DNA of 64,000 nt. It comes from Lentinula raphanica. Taxonomy: Eukaryota > Basidiomycota > Agaricomycetes > Agaricales > Omphalotaceae. The position numbers were made by a program, and so were the translations under genes. A model generated the notes under the pieces. That model did not search any database. It saw nothing but the letters and a program-made list of their open reading frames with translations, and had not been told where the DNA came from. The stretch is from contig JANVFP010000033.1 of NCBI GenBank assembly GCA_027919835.1, forward strand, positions 62,001 to 126,000, read 5' to 3'. Below, in pieces: positions 47,561 to 57,686 of this stretch (its first letter is position 1; every line of letters begins with the position of its first letter).

Positions 47561-47594
47561 AGTACAAGTACAGAACACTGCGATCGAGAAGAAT

Positions 47595-48050
47595 TTGGAT
47601 CGGAAAATGTACCTTCAATATCGTGGACCTATGGTTGTCATCCGGAGGACACGAGAAGGCGCATATATCATAGCGGAAATGGATGGCACTGTACTTAAAG
47701 ACAAAGTGGGTGCTTTCCGTGTGATCCCGCATCATGCTCGTTACGAACCGATTGAGCTGCCGGAAGATATACATGATCTGATAGATCTGTCGCCCGAGCA
47801 GTTAGAATCGATGGTACAGGATGAGGAAGATGAACCTGAGGAAGTGGAGGACTTTATTTTCAGTACTGTCCCTCGAATAAACATTTCCGGTGATGATCAG
47901 TCGAATTCCGTTGAACCACCACTGGTTCCGCCTGTTGAACAGCTTGATCCGGAGGATCTGAAGGCTGCTGAGTCTGAAGATCAAGAGGAAGAGGCGAATC
48001 CGTCTCTACCGAATGGTCCACGACGAAGTGGTCGTCGGAAATCTTTCTGA
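47595..48050 (+). pseudogene. Gypsy pol C-terminal tail
   Basis: Only the last about 150 residues of a Gypsy polyprotein remain: KMYLQYRGPMVVIRRTREGA, then AFRVIPHHARYEP, the integrase C-terminal SH3-like region, and an acidic tail ending SGRRKSF. Upstream pol is deleted. A purine tract (TTTGGGGGAG, 48081-48090) follows the stop. Confidence 0.75.
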
Positions 48051-48090
48051 ACATGCCTGATCCAACAGATCAGTTAGTTTGGGGGAGTTG

Positions 48091-48850
48091 CCGCGATGTT
48101 TCAACTTATTCTATCTCAATAATCACTCGAGGAATTTAGTTGCCACTGGATTACCTCAAAAACTACCAATGATACTTGACTTGACAAAAGTACAGGTATA
48201 AAAATAGGCAACAGGGCAGAATGAATGATGATCTAGATGGTCAGCCTCGATAAGCACTTGCTTAAGGTGCGGAGCGTGGCCCTTGTATTTCGGGATCCTC
48301 TAAGTCTGTCTGCGCAATTTTAATAACGGCTGGAGGTAGACGACGATGGGAGGAAGGAAGAAACGAACTTAGAAAATTTTCTAAGTCAGTTGAACCTTTG
48401 TCAGCACTTACTAATCCCAGGCCTAGGCATCGGGATAGTATGTAAAATGTTGAAAAGAAGTCGTTTGAGGAAGTGTGTATGTGATGTGATAGAATTGGAA
48501 GCGTGATTTACGTCATGATATCACACTCGGAAATTAAGCGCCGATAATAAACCGAGGACTTAGCGTCTTCGACAAGAGGACAGTGGAGTTGTCGGTATGG
48601 GTGCTAAGATCAACGGATCAACTTGATCTGTTAGATCACCGGGTATAATCAAGTCAGAATGTTGCGGAAAAAGTGATTGATCTATCGGATCAGCTATAGT
48701 ACCACTCCTTTCAAGGGATACGAGCCTACACTACCCATAGCGATGACCGGGGACGGCTGAGAATATTTTGGATTAAGCAGGCGCTGAGGATGAACATGTT
48801 ACTTTGCGCCTGGTCAACAACCTTTTGGAGGCTGAGGATTGGTTGAGGCA
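48091..48850 (+). repeat. Possible Gypsy 3' LTR
   Basis: Starts just after the purine tract at about 48090 (TTGCCGCGATG). It contains four GATC-N5-GATC pairs or adjoining ones between 48059 and 48691. The end is not defined and no partner LTR was identified. Confidence 0.4.
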
Positions 48851-48982
48851 CTTCACTGATTGATTGATTTTGTGTATCTGTGTCTCTCAAATTATTCCAC
48901 CGTCACTCGAATAAATCTATATTTCACCGCTATGAGTGCAAATGTACTTCAGGGACTATACTGTTTCCTCATAATCTTCCGG

Positions 48983-49684
48983 TCATTGCAAATGCCCGTT
49001 ATGACGCCGCATATAGAGATGAAAGCTCTTGGCGCCATGTTGTTCAATGTATCGGCTTCGTAAGACATCAGCGACAGGCAAAATTTTGAGGTATACCAGA
49101 CTCACATGGAACGGCGACGATCCTCCTGGAACCAACGCTCCTCTCGATGTCTGTGGAGATGAAGACACTTACATGCATACTCTTAAAAAAGCAAGACTAA
49201 CCTTCGACAATATAAATCTTCATGATGTTTCTGCAACTCCCGCTCTTTCTCGCGATTTTCTGCTCTGCACCTAGAGGGACTAAGATAAGTATAACGCTGT
49301 AGGAAAGTAGACTTACTTGGCCATCCTTTCCCGAGCCTTCTTGCGTCGTTGTACAAGGTTTCTATACATGTACAATTTATGTGTTTGTATGACCGTGATC
49401 AAGAATACGAGCATACCTTTCTTTGTAATGTTTACGAGCTTCTTGCTGAGGCGTGAGCTCTTCTGAATGTGATTCTGTAGGTATCTTTGGAGCCATATCC
49501 AGAGGTTTGTATGTTTTGTAGTGATCGATCTGCTTTTCCGGACGAGAAAGCTCTGCTAGACTGACATTGAATTTGCGACGGCCTACATGGCCAGTTCACG
49601 ATATCATTATCAGTAATCAATAGTTTGCACAATATTAACTGCAGTAAAAGTATGCTTACCTTGAGCTTGTTTGCTGCTTGACAT
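48983..49684 (-). CDS. Small basic, charged-helix orphan protein, six exons
   Basis: Exons 49684-49660, 49582-49417, 49361-49317, 49270-49202, 49150-49106 and 49055-48983, with introns of 77, 55, 46, 51 and 50 bp. The total is 423 nt, giving 140 residues from MSSSKQAQGRRKF to a TGA at 48985-48983. From about residue 60 onward it is a continuous charged helix (QQEARKHYKERNLVQRRKKA, then RMAKCRAENREKEREL and HREERWFQEDRRRS). It resembles the basic region of bZIP-like proteins but has no leucine heptads. I recall similar Arg/Glu-rich short proteins as an uncharacterised Agaricomycete family. Nucleic-acid binding is an inference from composition. Intron 1 contains one of three CATGGCCAGTTC motifs; the other two lie upstream of the start. 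Confidence 0.7.
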
Positions 49685-50019
49685 GGTATGATATAGTTGT
49701 AGCTTGGTAGCGCAGTGTACGGACCTCAGAGAGCTTGAGATAAAAGACAAACGACTGTTGGAAAGCAAAAGACAGTCAATATCATCTATCGAACCGATGC
49801 GGACTTTTCAAGATTTTTCGACACTTTACATGGCCAGTTCCCGATAAACCTTCAATAACTACTGTGTTAATCCATCAATTCCCTTGAAAATTGTACGCCT
49901 GGATTTCTTAAGGCACTTGAAAATCATCAAGTAGGTCAAGTTATATTTGATATGTTGTTGTATGTCGTATGAAGCATGGAACAACGTCCAGGTCTTGCAT
50001 GGCCAGTTCCCGATTAACC
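49585..50019. promoter_or_regulatory. Three copies of CATGGCCAGTTCMCGAT motif
   Basis: CATGGCCAGTTCACGATATC at about 49587, CATGGCCAGTTCCCGATAAA at 49829 and CATGGCCAGTTCCCGATTAA at 49998, all in the same orientation. One is in intron 1 of the minus-strand gene 49684-48983; the others are about 145 and 315 bp upstream of its start codon. They could be regulatory sites for that gene. Confidence 0.5.
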
Positions 50020-50164
50020 ATTTCGAAACATTTCCCTAACACGATAAATTTCTCAGTACAAGCTTTCTTATGAAGACATTATGGAGGATTAACGAAGGGG
50101 ATAGATTATTGACAGCGAGAAACACATATATAAGTCGATCGCTACAATATGAGTACCACACGAA

Positions 50165-50844
50165 TTACATCAAAAGAGCGTAGGCTATTTCCTTCAAATA
50201 CTCCAGCTCGCGTTCAGTATCCTGCAAGGCGTTGATCTCACTCTGAGCCTTTTGTCCACGAGCCTGCAAGGTCGAAAGTGCATCAGCAGCCTCCCGAATT
50301 TGTTGCGTAAGTGTTTGGTGGTCGTGGATGCGAGAAGTCAATCGAGCTTGAACTTCTTCGAGCCGCTGCAAGATCTGGGGGCCAGTAAAGGTAGGGTAGG
50401 GTGTGAAGCCCTTACTGCTCTTGCCAGTGGAACGATACGCTGTCATTCGAATTAGCACGAATCATCAGACACTGGACAGACATTGAAAGAAAACTTACCT
50501 TGAACAGAAGCGCAAATCTTCGTCTCAAGGTTGTCCAATGATGTGTCGCGTGTGTGTCCACCTTCGAAGGAGAGGCTGGCACCATTAAAATCACTGTGAA
50601 CGTTTCGAAGGGCGTTGGAGTGAACGATGTGTGATTCGAGATTCTGGTCGGGTGGAGAACTCGATCCCCATCTAGACCAAGCGCAGTCGGCATAACCCCA
50701 ACCTCGAGGTGAAGGAGGTAAGTCCCAACCGGAAGTCTGGCCTTCCTGGGTCTCCAATACTGCTACAGAAGCTGCAGATTCATTGTCTAGGTGGTGTAAG
50801 GGTATTGGAAGAGAGGGACGTACAACTCCGATTTTTCGCCTCAT
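50165..50844 (-). CDS. Coiled-coil protein, two coding exons
   Basis: Exons 50844-50499 and 50439-50165, with a 59-bp intron in agreeing phase, giving 206 residues if the start is the ATG at 50844 (MRRKIGVVRPSLP). The frame is open to about 50994, but an acceptor-like TTGCAG upstream suggests a 5' UTR intron there. The first half has GWDLPPSPRGWGYADCAWSR. The second half is a long predicted coiled coil (ILQRLEEVQARLTSRIHDHQ; EINALQDTERELEYLKEI). It is divergent from the KDZ gene that starts at 51057, about 210 bp away, so the two may share a promoter. No family recognised. Possible cargo or accessory gene of the KDZ element; inference from position only. Confidence 0.65.
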
Positions 50845-52649
50845 GGTATGATCAGTATCACCGGATTGTAACCACGAAGGGTCGTAAACTGTCGTGGACT
50901 TTGAAGTAGAACAAATCGATACTATATGGGTCAAGATTGATGGGGCGCAAGCGACTCCGTCAGTCTGCAACGTGAATTGAGCAAAGCATGCCAAATTTCC
51001 GTTGAGGCCCTACCAGATACATACCTACTCTCCAAACCCGTCTAACGTTCGAGAAGATGCCAACGTTTCAGAAAATATCCTTCAGCTCCCTCTTCTCAGC
51101 TCCTGTTCAGATGGACGAGTTGTCTAAAGATGGTCGGCGCATCAAGCGCAAAGCAGCCAGCACTTTAGTTCCTCTGCCTGCGAAAAAAAAACAACGCAAC
51201 AAAGACGCAAATAACGCTTCGTCCTCTCCGGCTTTCGATTTTGTGGCTTCCATACTCGACAACTACACCAACTCTGACCATTACTACGTGCCGGATTCCA
51301 CCAATGTCATCAACGTTGCGGATTTGATCAGTACAGCTGCCGCAAAGACTAGAAGACGTTATTTGACTTCTGTGAGTCGCGATGATTGAGGCTAGTCAGA
51401 AAGAAACTTATACTTACCTTGTAGGATCAACCACTTCTGGAGTGGAGGGCCCATGCTGACGAATACCTCGCAGAAATGATTCATAATGAAGGTCGAGGGG
51501 ATAGCCAGGCGGAGCTTTGTTACCGGTGTAAACGAGAAGGGAAGGACCACGAAGCTTTGTTCCGATGCATGGAATGCTTCTCAGAAGATTTGATTTGTGA
51601 AGATTGTTGTAGAGAAGCGCATAATGACAGGCCTTTGGATGTGGTTGAGGTGAGAGTATTGAATCCGCGAACAGGAAATTCTTGCTAACGTATAATTGTT
51701 AGAGGTGGAACGGAGATTTCTTCGACAAAATCTCTCTGCGAGATATTGGTATTACGGTCCAGGTTGGGCACCCGGCTGGAGAAGAATGTCTCAATCCACG
51801 AACAATACACGATTTCATGGTCATACATACCAATGGCATTCATACAGTACATCTGATGTACTGTAATTGCCCCAATCGAGCTATGGCAGGCGATTGGTAC
51901 CAGCAGTTACTACGACGCCGCTGGTTTCCTGCTACACATCTCGAACCGCGGACTGCTGCCACGTATCGAGTTCTTGATATGTTCCATGTGTTGACGCTTC
52001 AGGGCAAGGTGACCACATACGATTTCTATGCTGGTTTAGAGAAAATGACGGACAATACTGGAGTAAAGAATCTGAAGGTTGGAAGCCATTGAAACTGGAT
52101 TGTTTCTTCGTTGATTGAATATGATTTATGTTGATAGGATCATTACAAAGCGTTTTCTCGCATGATGAAAGAATGGCGAAACGGGCTGGGCGTGGAAACG
52201 ATGCAAGTCGCACTCTGGCTGAGACACGAGCTGGGGAGATGGGTATTGCTTGTATCGCCTGTCCCCGACCAGGGATCAATCTACCAGACGATTGGAAAGA
52301 GGCACCTGCATCTAAAAGGTCAGATCGACTACTACTGGCATCCAATTTACAGAAACAAATCATACATACTTACCAGTTACCTATATTGGATTTACTTTGC
52401 CCTTGACGCTTGTTTTCGTCTCAAACAATGCTTGGTTTCTTCGGAAAGGATGGACCCGGATTTGGATGTTGGAGCTTCCTATTTCACGGAGGATGTTTTG
52501 TTTCGGCAATATCTTTTGTCGGTAACAGATCAACAAGAGGTACAAAAAACGAAATTTAACTGAACTGCACCACTCACCTTCATCGCAGATGTCAACGTGC
52601 ACTGGATTGTCAGCATTAGACCATGCCAACACGAAGTTCTCCCGAGGCT

Positions 52650-52996
52650 CAGCGTTTCTTTAACGATACTTTATTCCTCTGTGTACATACAACAAAATAC
52701 CATCTACAGCTAGTCTCTGCTCACTCAATGCAATGTATCTTCTTGTCACCTTCCTGAGTCCTCTGAAGCCTCACAAAGGCAACAGATGCCCAGCCCCTCC
52801 ATAGGCAAGGCTCTGTTGCCTTTTGCAAAGCTCATCTACTCCCAAACCACCTGCCACCCGGCGACGACCCGTAGATAGAAAACCCGTCACCCGGAGCCGT
52901 TGAATACCTGACACCCGACATTGCGGGTACGGGTTTGGCCGGGTCACGGGTCGGGATGGCTTCGCAGCCACCCAACCCGACCCGCACCAAACACTA
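52650..52996. mobile_element. Solo 3' end of hAT element
   Basis: About 347 bp, roughly 98% identical by eye to the last 347 bp of the hAT element (59424-59770), starting CAGCGTTTCTTTAACG and ending CACCAAACACTA. It splits the KDZ exon inside RGY|ATTGVG. No 5' TIR or target duplication was seen, so it is a truncated insertion or the scar of a failed transposition. Confidence 0.85.
52775..52823. repeat. Conserved-core hairpin, copy 3
   Basis: Outer stem AAAGGCAACAGA pairs with TCTGTTGCCTTT. The core reads TGCCCAGCCCCTCCATAGGC followed by AAGGC. It lies within the hAT 3' end. Confidence 0.8.
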
Positions 52997-54302
52997 TATG
53001 CAACAACTGGCGTCGGTTTGGGAGTTTGTGCTTGCCACGAGTTCATCCAGAGAAATGGAGTAGTCGACTTACAGAAGGGAGAACGCTACGCCAACATGGA
53101 CTATGCTTTCGGTTCCTTCCTTCGGCATCACAATCCGGCACTTACCAAAGTCGTGTCATATGACATTGCTTGTCAATGGCACAAAAATCTCGTTCGACGT
53201 GTTAAACTTCTTCCATCTCTCGTGTCTTGGGACCTTAGCCTCCACAAACTCTTCTTCGCAATACCGAAACTCCATATACACGGTCATCAACTTGCTTGTC
53301 AACTTCGATTTTCTCTTAACTGGTTGTGGGGAGCTGGAAGAACGGATGGTGAGGGTGTAGAACATCCTTGGGCTCATTTGGGCCCTATTGCATCCAGTAC
53401 ACGCGATATGGGCCCCGGTTTGCGACACGGCACTATGAATGACCACTTTGGTCATTGGAATTGGATCAAGCTCGTTGGTTTAGGTGTGTTCATTCCTGTT
53501 CATGGCAGTTGCATTGTATTGATTCCATTGCATAGGGTCTTTACTTCTCAAACGTTATCGAGTGGCCATACAAGAGACACTGCGGGGATGAGCCGGTTTC
53601 TGTTCAGCAGTTATTGGGAGGTTTAGTACAATATTTACCAAAAATGATCAGCACGTTTTTTCCATGGTTTTTCAAAATTTCCTCGCAGCGAGTATGGTGG
53701 TCCTGGGTGAGGGCGCGGAAATTCTGAATTACCTCTTGATATAGTCAATCTAATCTCAAGGTGATTATTTTCAATATCCGGTGCCATGTTTTTGTACTTA
53801 ACCTCCTCATAAAATCATCCTTTCAGCTGCAATTCAATGGGCCAATCCCCGCAGTGAGATGAATATCCATCGAGAAAATCTCAAAGAGTTCACAGAAGGG
53901 AAGGGTCCAGATACGGTCAAATGGGAGGCGATGATTAGGGCTTGGGAAGCAGAATTCGAAAAACCGGAGAACAACAGAGATAAGTCAGTTGTTAATCCTT
54001 ACGAGACACCAAGAACTGGTCAGTGCAGAGGTTATAGCCTCATGGCTCTACTCATTATTTCTATGCTCATGCTTTATCGCAGGTCTAACGGAAAGCGATG
54101 TTCGACTTCATCTCACTGAAGCCAAAGCTCAGGAAGCTACTCAGGGAACGTTTGCGATACATGATGTTGGGCCAACTGCATTCCTGAGTCAGCTCTTGGA
54201 ATTGGAGGATCAACAGTGTGTTATAGCCTTGTATCTCTACCGCTTCCATGACTAACTGAAAATCCCCATAGACGACTGCTAAAATTGGATATCAAAGACA
54301 AG

Positions 54303-54843
54303 CACCATATTCTGCCAGACTTTTGCAAAAGATTCCGATAACTGTCCAGAAGCGTTTTGCAAAATATCTGGATAGTTATCAGCAGTGCCACAAATGAATA
54401 TTTAAATCATTTAAAAAAGAATTAAAAAATAATAAAAAATACTAAAAAACTGGGATTAAGCAACAAATCAGGCCCCCACATAGGGAGGGGTCTGATTTGT
54501 TGCCCAACATCAGGTAACTAGGGCTAGGGGTTAGGGGGTTGGGGCCTGTTAGGGGTTAGGGGTTGAGGATATTTTTCATGGGTTAGGGGTTAGGGTTAGG
54601 GGTTGGGGTTGGGGGTTGAGAGGTAGCCCTAGACCTATATTACATAAGGGGGGTCTCAGTTTTCTCTAAAAATGCCTGGTTCAAGAGATATAAGCAATTC
54701 ATTTTAAAAAATAATATTTAAATCCTTTTTTAAATGATTTAAATATTATTTTTTTAGTAGGGGCAATAGGTTGTCCAGATTTTTTGCAAAACGTCTCTGG
54801 ACAGTTATTGGGATCTTTTGCAAAAGCCTGGCAGAATCAGCTG
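54303..54843. mobile_element. TIR element with telomere-like array, copy C (different TIRs)
   Basis: 541 bp, with left end CACCATATTCTGCCAGAC and inverted right end CAGCTGATTCTGCCAGGC. The shared inner TIR includes CTTTTGCAAAAGAT and TAACTGTCCAGA. The 7-bp target duplication AGACAAG lies at 54296-54302 and 54844-54850. It carries a hairpin (about 54460-54503) and then a G-rich TTAGGG-type array (54519-54621). Read on the other strand, the order is the same as in copies A and B. It sits inside the KDZ coding sequence, so its limits are exact. Confidence 0.92.
54519..54621. repeat. Interstitial telomere-like array, G-rich on plus strand
   Basis: Degenerate GGGGTTAG/GGGTTAG units within the TIR element at 54303-54843. 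Orientation is opposite to that of the arrays at 298 and 40774. Confidence 0.9.
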
Positions 54844-56344
54844 AGACAAGAGCTTCGAAACTGCGACTCAGAAGACTGAACTAACTGAACGCCGGACGAG
54901 AATAGTGTTTGGCGCGGGTCCGCCGGGTTGAGCCAGTTGCCGGGTCGGGTCAGCTCAGGCTGTCAGCACCCGCCGCCCGTTCGGCAGACCCGGCCACTCT
55001 GGCATGTAGCTCACCCCTCACAGCCAATTACGTACCATACCGTGTATTGTAACAAAATATTTGAATTTAATTTTTTACAAATTCAACAAATCGTACTATG
55101 AGCAAACATAGTGCAACATCAAAAGGTAACGGCACAGCGAGAAAGCGACAAAAAAGAATGCACAAGCTCAACCACCATCGAGTAGCGATGAAGAGTCAAA
55201 TCTGAGAACCGCAGCACAGAGAAATGAAGGCGACGAAGGCGAAGACGATGAGGAAGATGAAGATCAGGACGGCAAGGATATACAAGACACGACCGAAGGG
55301 ATTAAGGCTAAAAAGGAGGCAATTACAATCCAAATTAGTGAGGACGAGCACAATAAAAACAAAGAATAGATGGCACTTACCTTTACATTCAGAAAAGGAG
55401 CTGGCGAAACGTAAATCGACCGTATACGCGTTTTTCGAGGCGCAACCGGAAATCCAATTTGCAAGAGACCACTCGGCTGAGTACCTCCTGTACCGCTGCT
55501 CCAAGTGTAGTGAGACCATCCGGCAGGGACTGAAAACAGGAGACCGAGGTTCCACAGGTGAGTGAAGAGGTTAGGATATATAGCAAGGGACTTACCAAAG
55601 ACCATTGACAGGGAATTTGAGGGAACACGTTAAGAAATGCTGGGGGGAAGAAGCGCTTACTGCAGTGAAAGACTCGACACTAGAAAAGGCACAGGCGGCG
55701 GTTAGAGACTTCAAAAAAACGAAGCAAACGACACTCACACTTGTCGTCAACTCCGTCACCTCCTGGTTCAAATCGTTCTCAACGAGGCCACCTGAAAAAT
55801 AAAAGATACGGTACGTCGCCTTCCCCACCCATCGTAACTGCTGTTGACCCAAAGACCTCTTGTAGTGTGGTGACCGCTCGCTGGGTGGCAGAATCCGGAC
55901 GTTCGTTCCTCGTTGTACGCGACCGTGGGTTTTGTTGCCTTCAGAAAGAGGGTCAGCCGAATCATTACGTGCCAAGTAATGAGACCGTCGCGCGAGACGT
56001 GAAGAAGTTGTACGACGGCTGCAAAACCCAGCTGGCAAAGGTTCTTGAGGATTACGAGTATCTTGTCCCAATCGAGCTCAACTGCTGGACATCGCCTAAT
56101 CATCACGCCTTCATGAGTATCATGGGGAGGATAATCCGAAACGGAACGGATGGGCAGGAGAAACTCACCAGCGTTCTCCTCGACTTCGTCGAACTCCCCT
56201 GCTCCCATACTGCAGAGAATATGGCAAATGCCGTTGAAGCGACTCTGAAAGATTATGGGATTACAGAAAAGGTGAAGATCAGTAACTCCAAACGAGCTGA
56301 ATTACTGAAACAAACGCACCTCAGATAATTTCTATAACATGCAA

Positions 56345-57093
56345 TAGAGGTGCTCACGAGTGCACACTCGAGTGTACTTGCCACTCGTGACACGAATATT
56401 CGTCACTCAAAATCAGCAACTGTGACTCGAGTCTGTACTCGAGTGTCTCTAAGTAACAGACACTCGAGTGCGAGTGCCACGAATATTCACAGTAAATTAT
56501 TCAAATTGTAACTCGAGTATCTACTCGAGTATATAAAGGAAAGACTCGAGTATTGAAAAATACACTCGAGTGTTTTAATACTCGTTACCTTAATTTTCAT
56601 AGCTTTTAATAAATATACAGTACCGAAACATATATTAACATGCTTCAAAGCAAGAACAATGTACAGATTTATTGTTATACAAAGTTGCCATGAGGGAGAA
56701 TTGAACTCTGAAGGAAGTTAAAGGAAGGCTGACCTTAGTCCAGAGTCAGCGCCTTTAACCACTTCACCATTCACATTTTCTTACATATGTCATATGTTAG
56801 ACTATATTACTTCTTTTCTCCTAATAATTATAATAGGCAGTGGCTGTGACTCTAACACAAAAAATTATAATAGGCACATAGCCACTGAGAAAAGTCATGT
56901 GCAGAGTTAATAGTAGAAATACTCACGAGTACAGGAGAATACTCGCGAATAAAATGCACGAGTACTTGTCAATACATTTTGATGATCGTGACTCGAGTAT
57001 ACACTCGTATAAATAAAACACTCGACTCGCGAGTCACGAGTACGAATAAACTCACGAGTACTTGTCAACACTTGCCACTCGTGAACATCTCTA
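56345..57093. mobile_element. hAT-type MITE rich in CACTCGAGTG motifs
   Basis: 749 bp with ends TAGAGGTGCTCACGAGTG and (inverted) TAGAGATGTTCACGAGTG. The 8-bp target duplication ACATGCAA is at 56337-56344 and 57094-57101. Both ends hold many ACTCGAGT/ACTCGTGA repeats that can pair with one another. The middle holds a tRNA-like segment. It is inserted in the hAT transposase coding sequence. Confidence 0.92.
56692..56770 (-). other. tRNA-like segment with A- and B-box-like motifs
   Basis: The minus strand reads TGGTGAAGTGGTTAAAGG (A-box-like, D arm), then GCTGAC..GTCAGC (anticodon-stem-like, with a loop too long for a normal tRNA), then AGAGTTCAATTCTCC (B-box-like, T arm). The acceptor stem is poor. 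It is most likely a degenerate tRNA or tRNA-derived SINE piece captured by the MITE, not a working gene. Confidence 0.5.
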
Positions 57094-57206
57094 ACATGCA
57101 ACAATGCGAGCGCAAACACGGCTATGTTGGAGGACTTGGCCATCATCTTGCCACAGTTTGCGGGTAAACAAGCCCATGTTCGTTGCTTCGCCCACACGAT
57201 TAACTT

Positions 57207-57686
57207 CATCAGCAAAATCACTCTGTCTCTGGAGTCTCCAGAGACACCCCCCAAATCCTAGAGAGATTTTATCACTTTCAGAGTGCTCAGAGAAAATTTA
57301 GCACCCTCAGAGATCTTCAAAGACATTCAAAGTACTCTCAGAGACTCTAAAGTACTTTTAGTACTCTCAGGCTGCTCAAGATTTGGGGGGTGTCTCTAGC
57401 ATCAGGAAATTCACTTCTGCTTGAGAGTCTCCAAAGATACCCCCCATTCCCTAGAGAACTAAAGATTGCTCTCAAAATCCCTAGAGTCTCTAGGTTTCTT
57501 TTAGTTACTCTGAGAGCTCTTTTGGATCTCTGAAAGTCTTTCAAAGTCTTTGAAAGCCCCTCAAGTCTTGGAGAGCTCTTTTATTTCTCTAGGAAATGGG
57601 GGGTGTCTTTGGAGGCTCTCAAAGCACATTTGTCAAAACAGATTTTGCTGATGAGGGTCTCCAGGGATAGAGTGATTTTGCTGATA
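57207..57686. mobile_element. CATCAG-ended element in hAT transposase
   Basis: Left end CATCAGCAAAATCACTCTGT and right end the inverse (ACTCTATCCC region reversed, ending GATTTTGCTGAT). The interior has CTTTGA and TCAAAG units like the elements at 6674 and 38526, and an internal CATCAGGAAATTC at 57398. Possibly two nested copies. Interrupts the hAT frame after FISK. Confidence 0.6.

Noticed and set aside
52775..52823. Hairpin as a known self-cleaving ribozyme (HDV-like or twister)
   Set aside because: The core has some C-rich similarity to HDV but lacks the required pseudoknot strands and catalytic positions that I could identify.
56692..56770. Functional tRNA gene
   Set aside because: The anticodon loop is too long and the acceptor stem does not pair; kept only as a tRNA-like segment.
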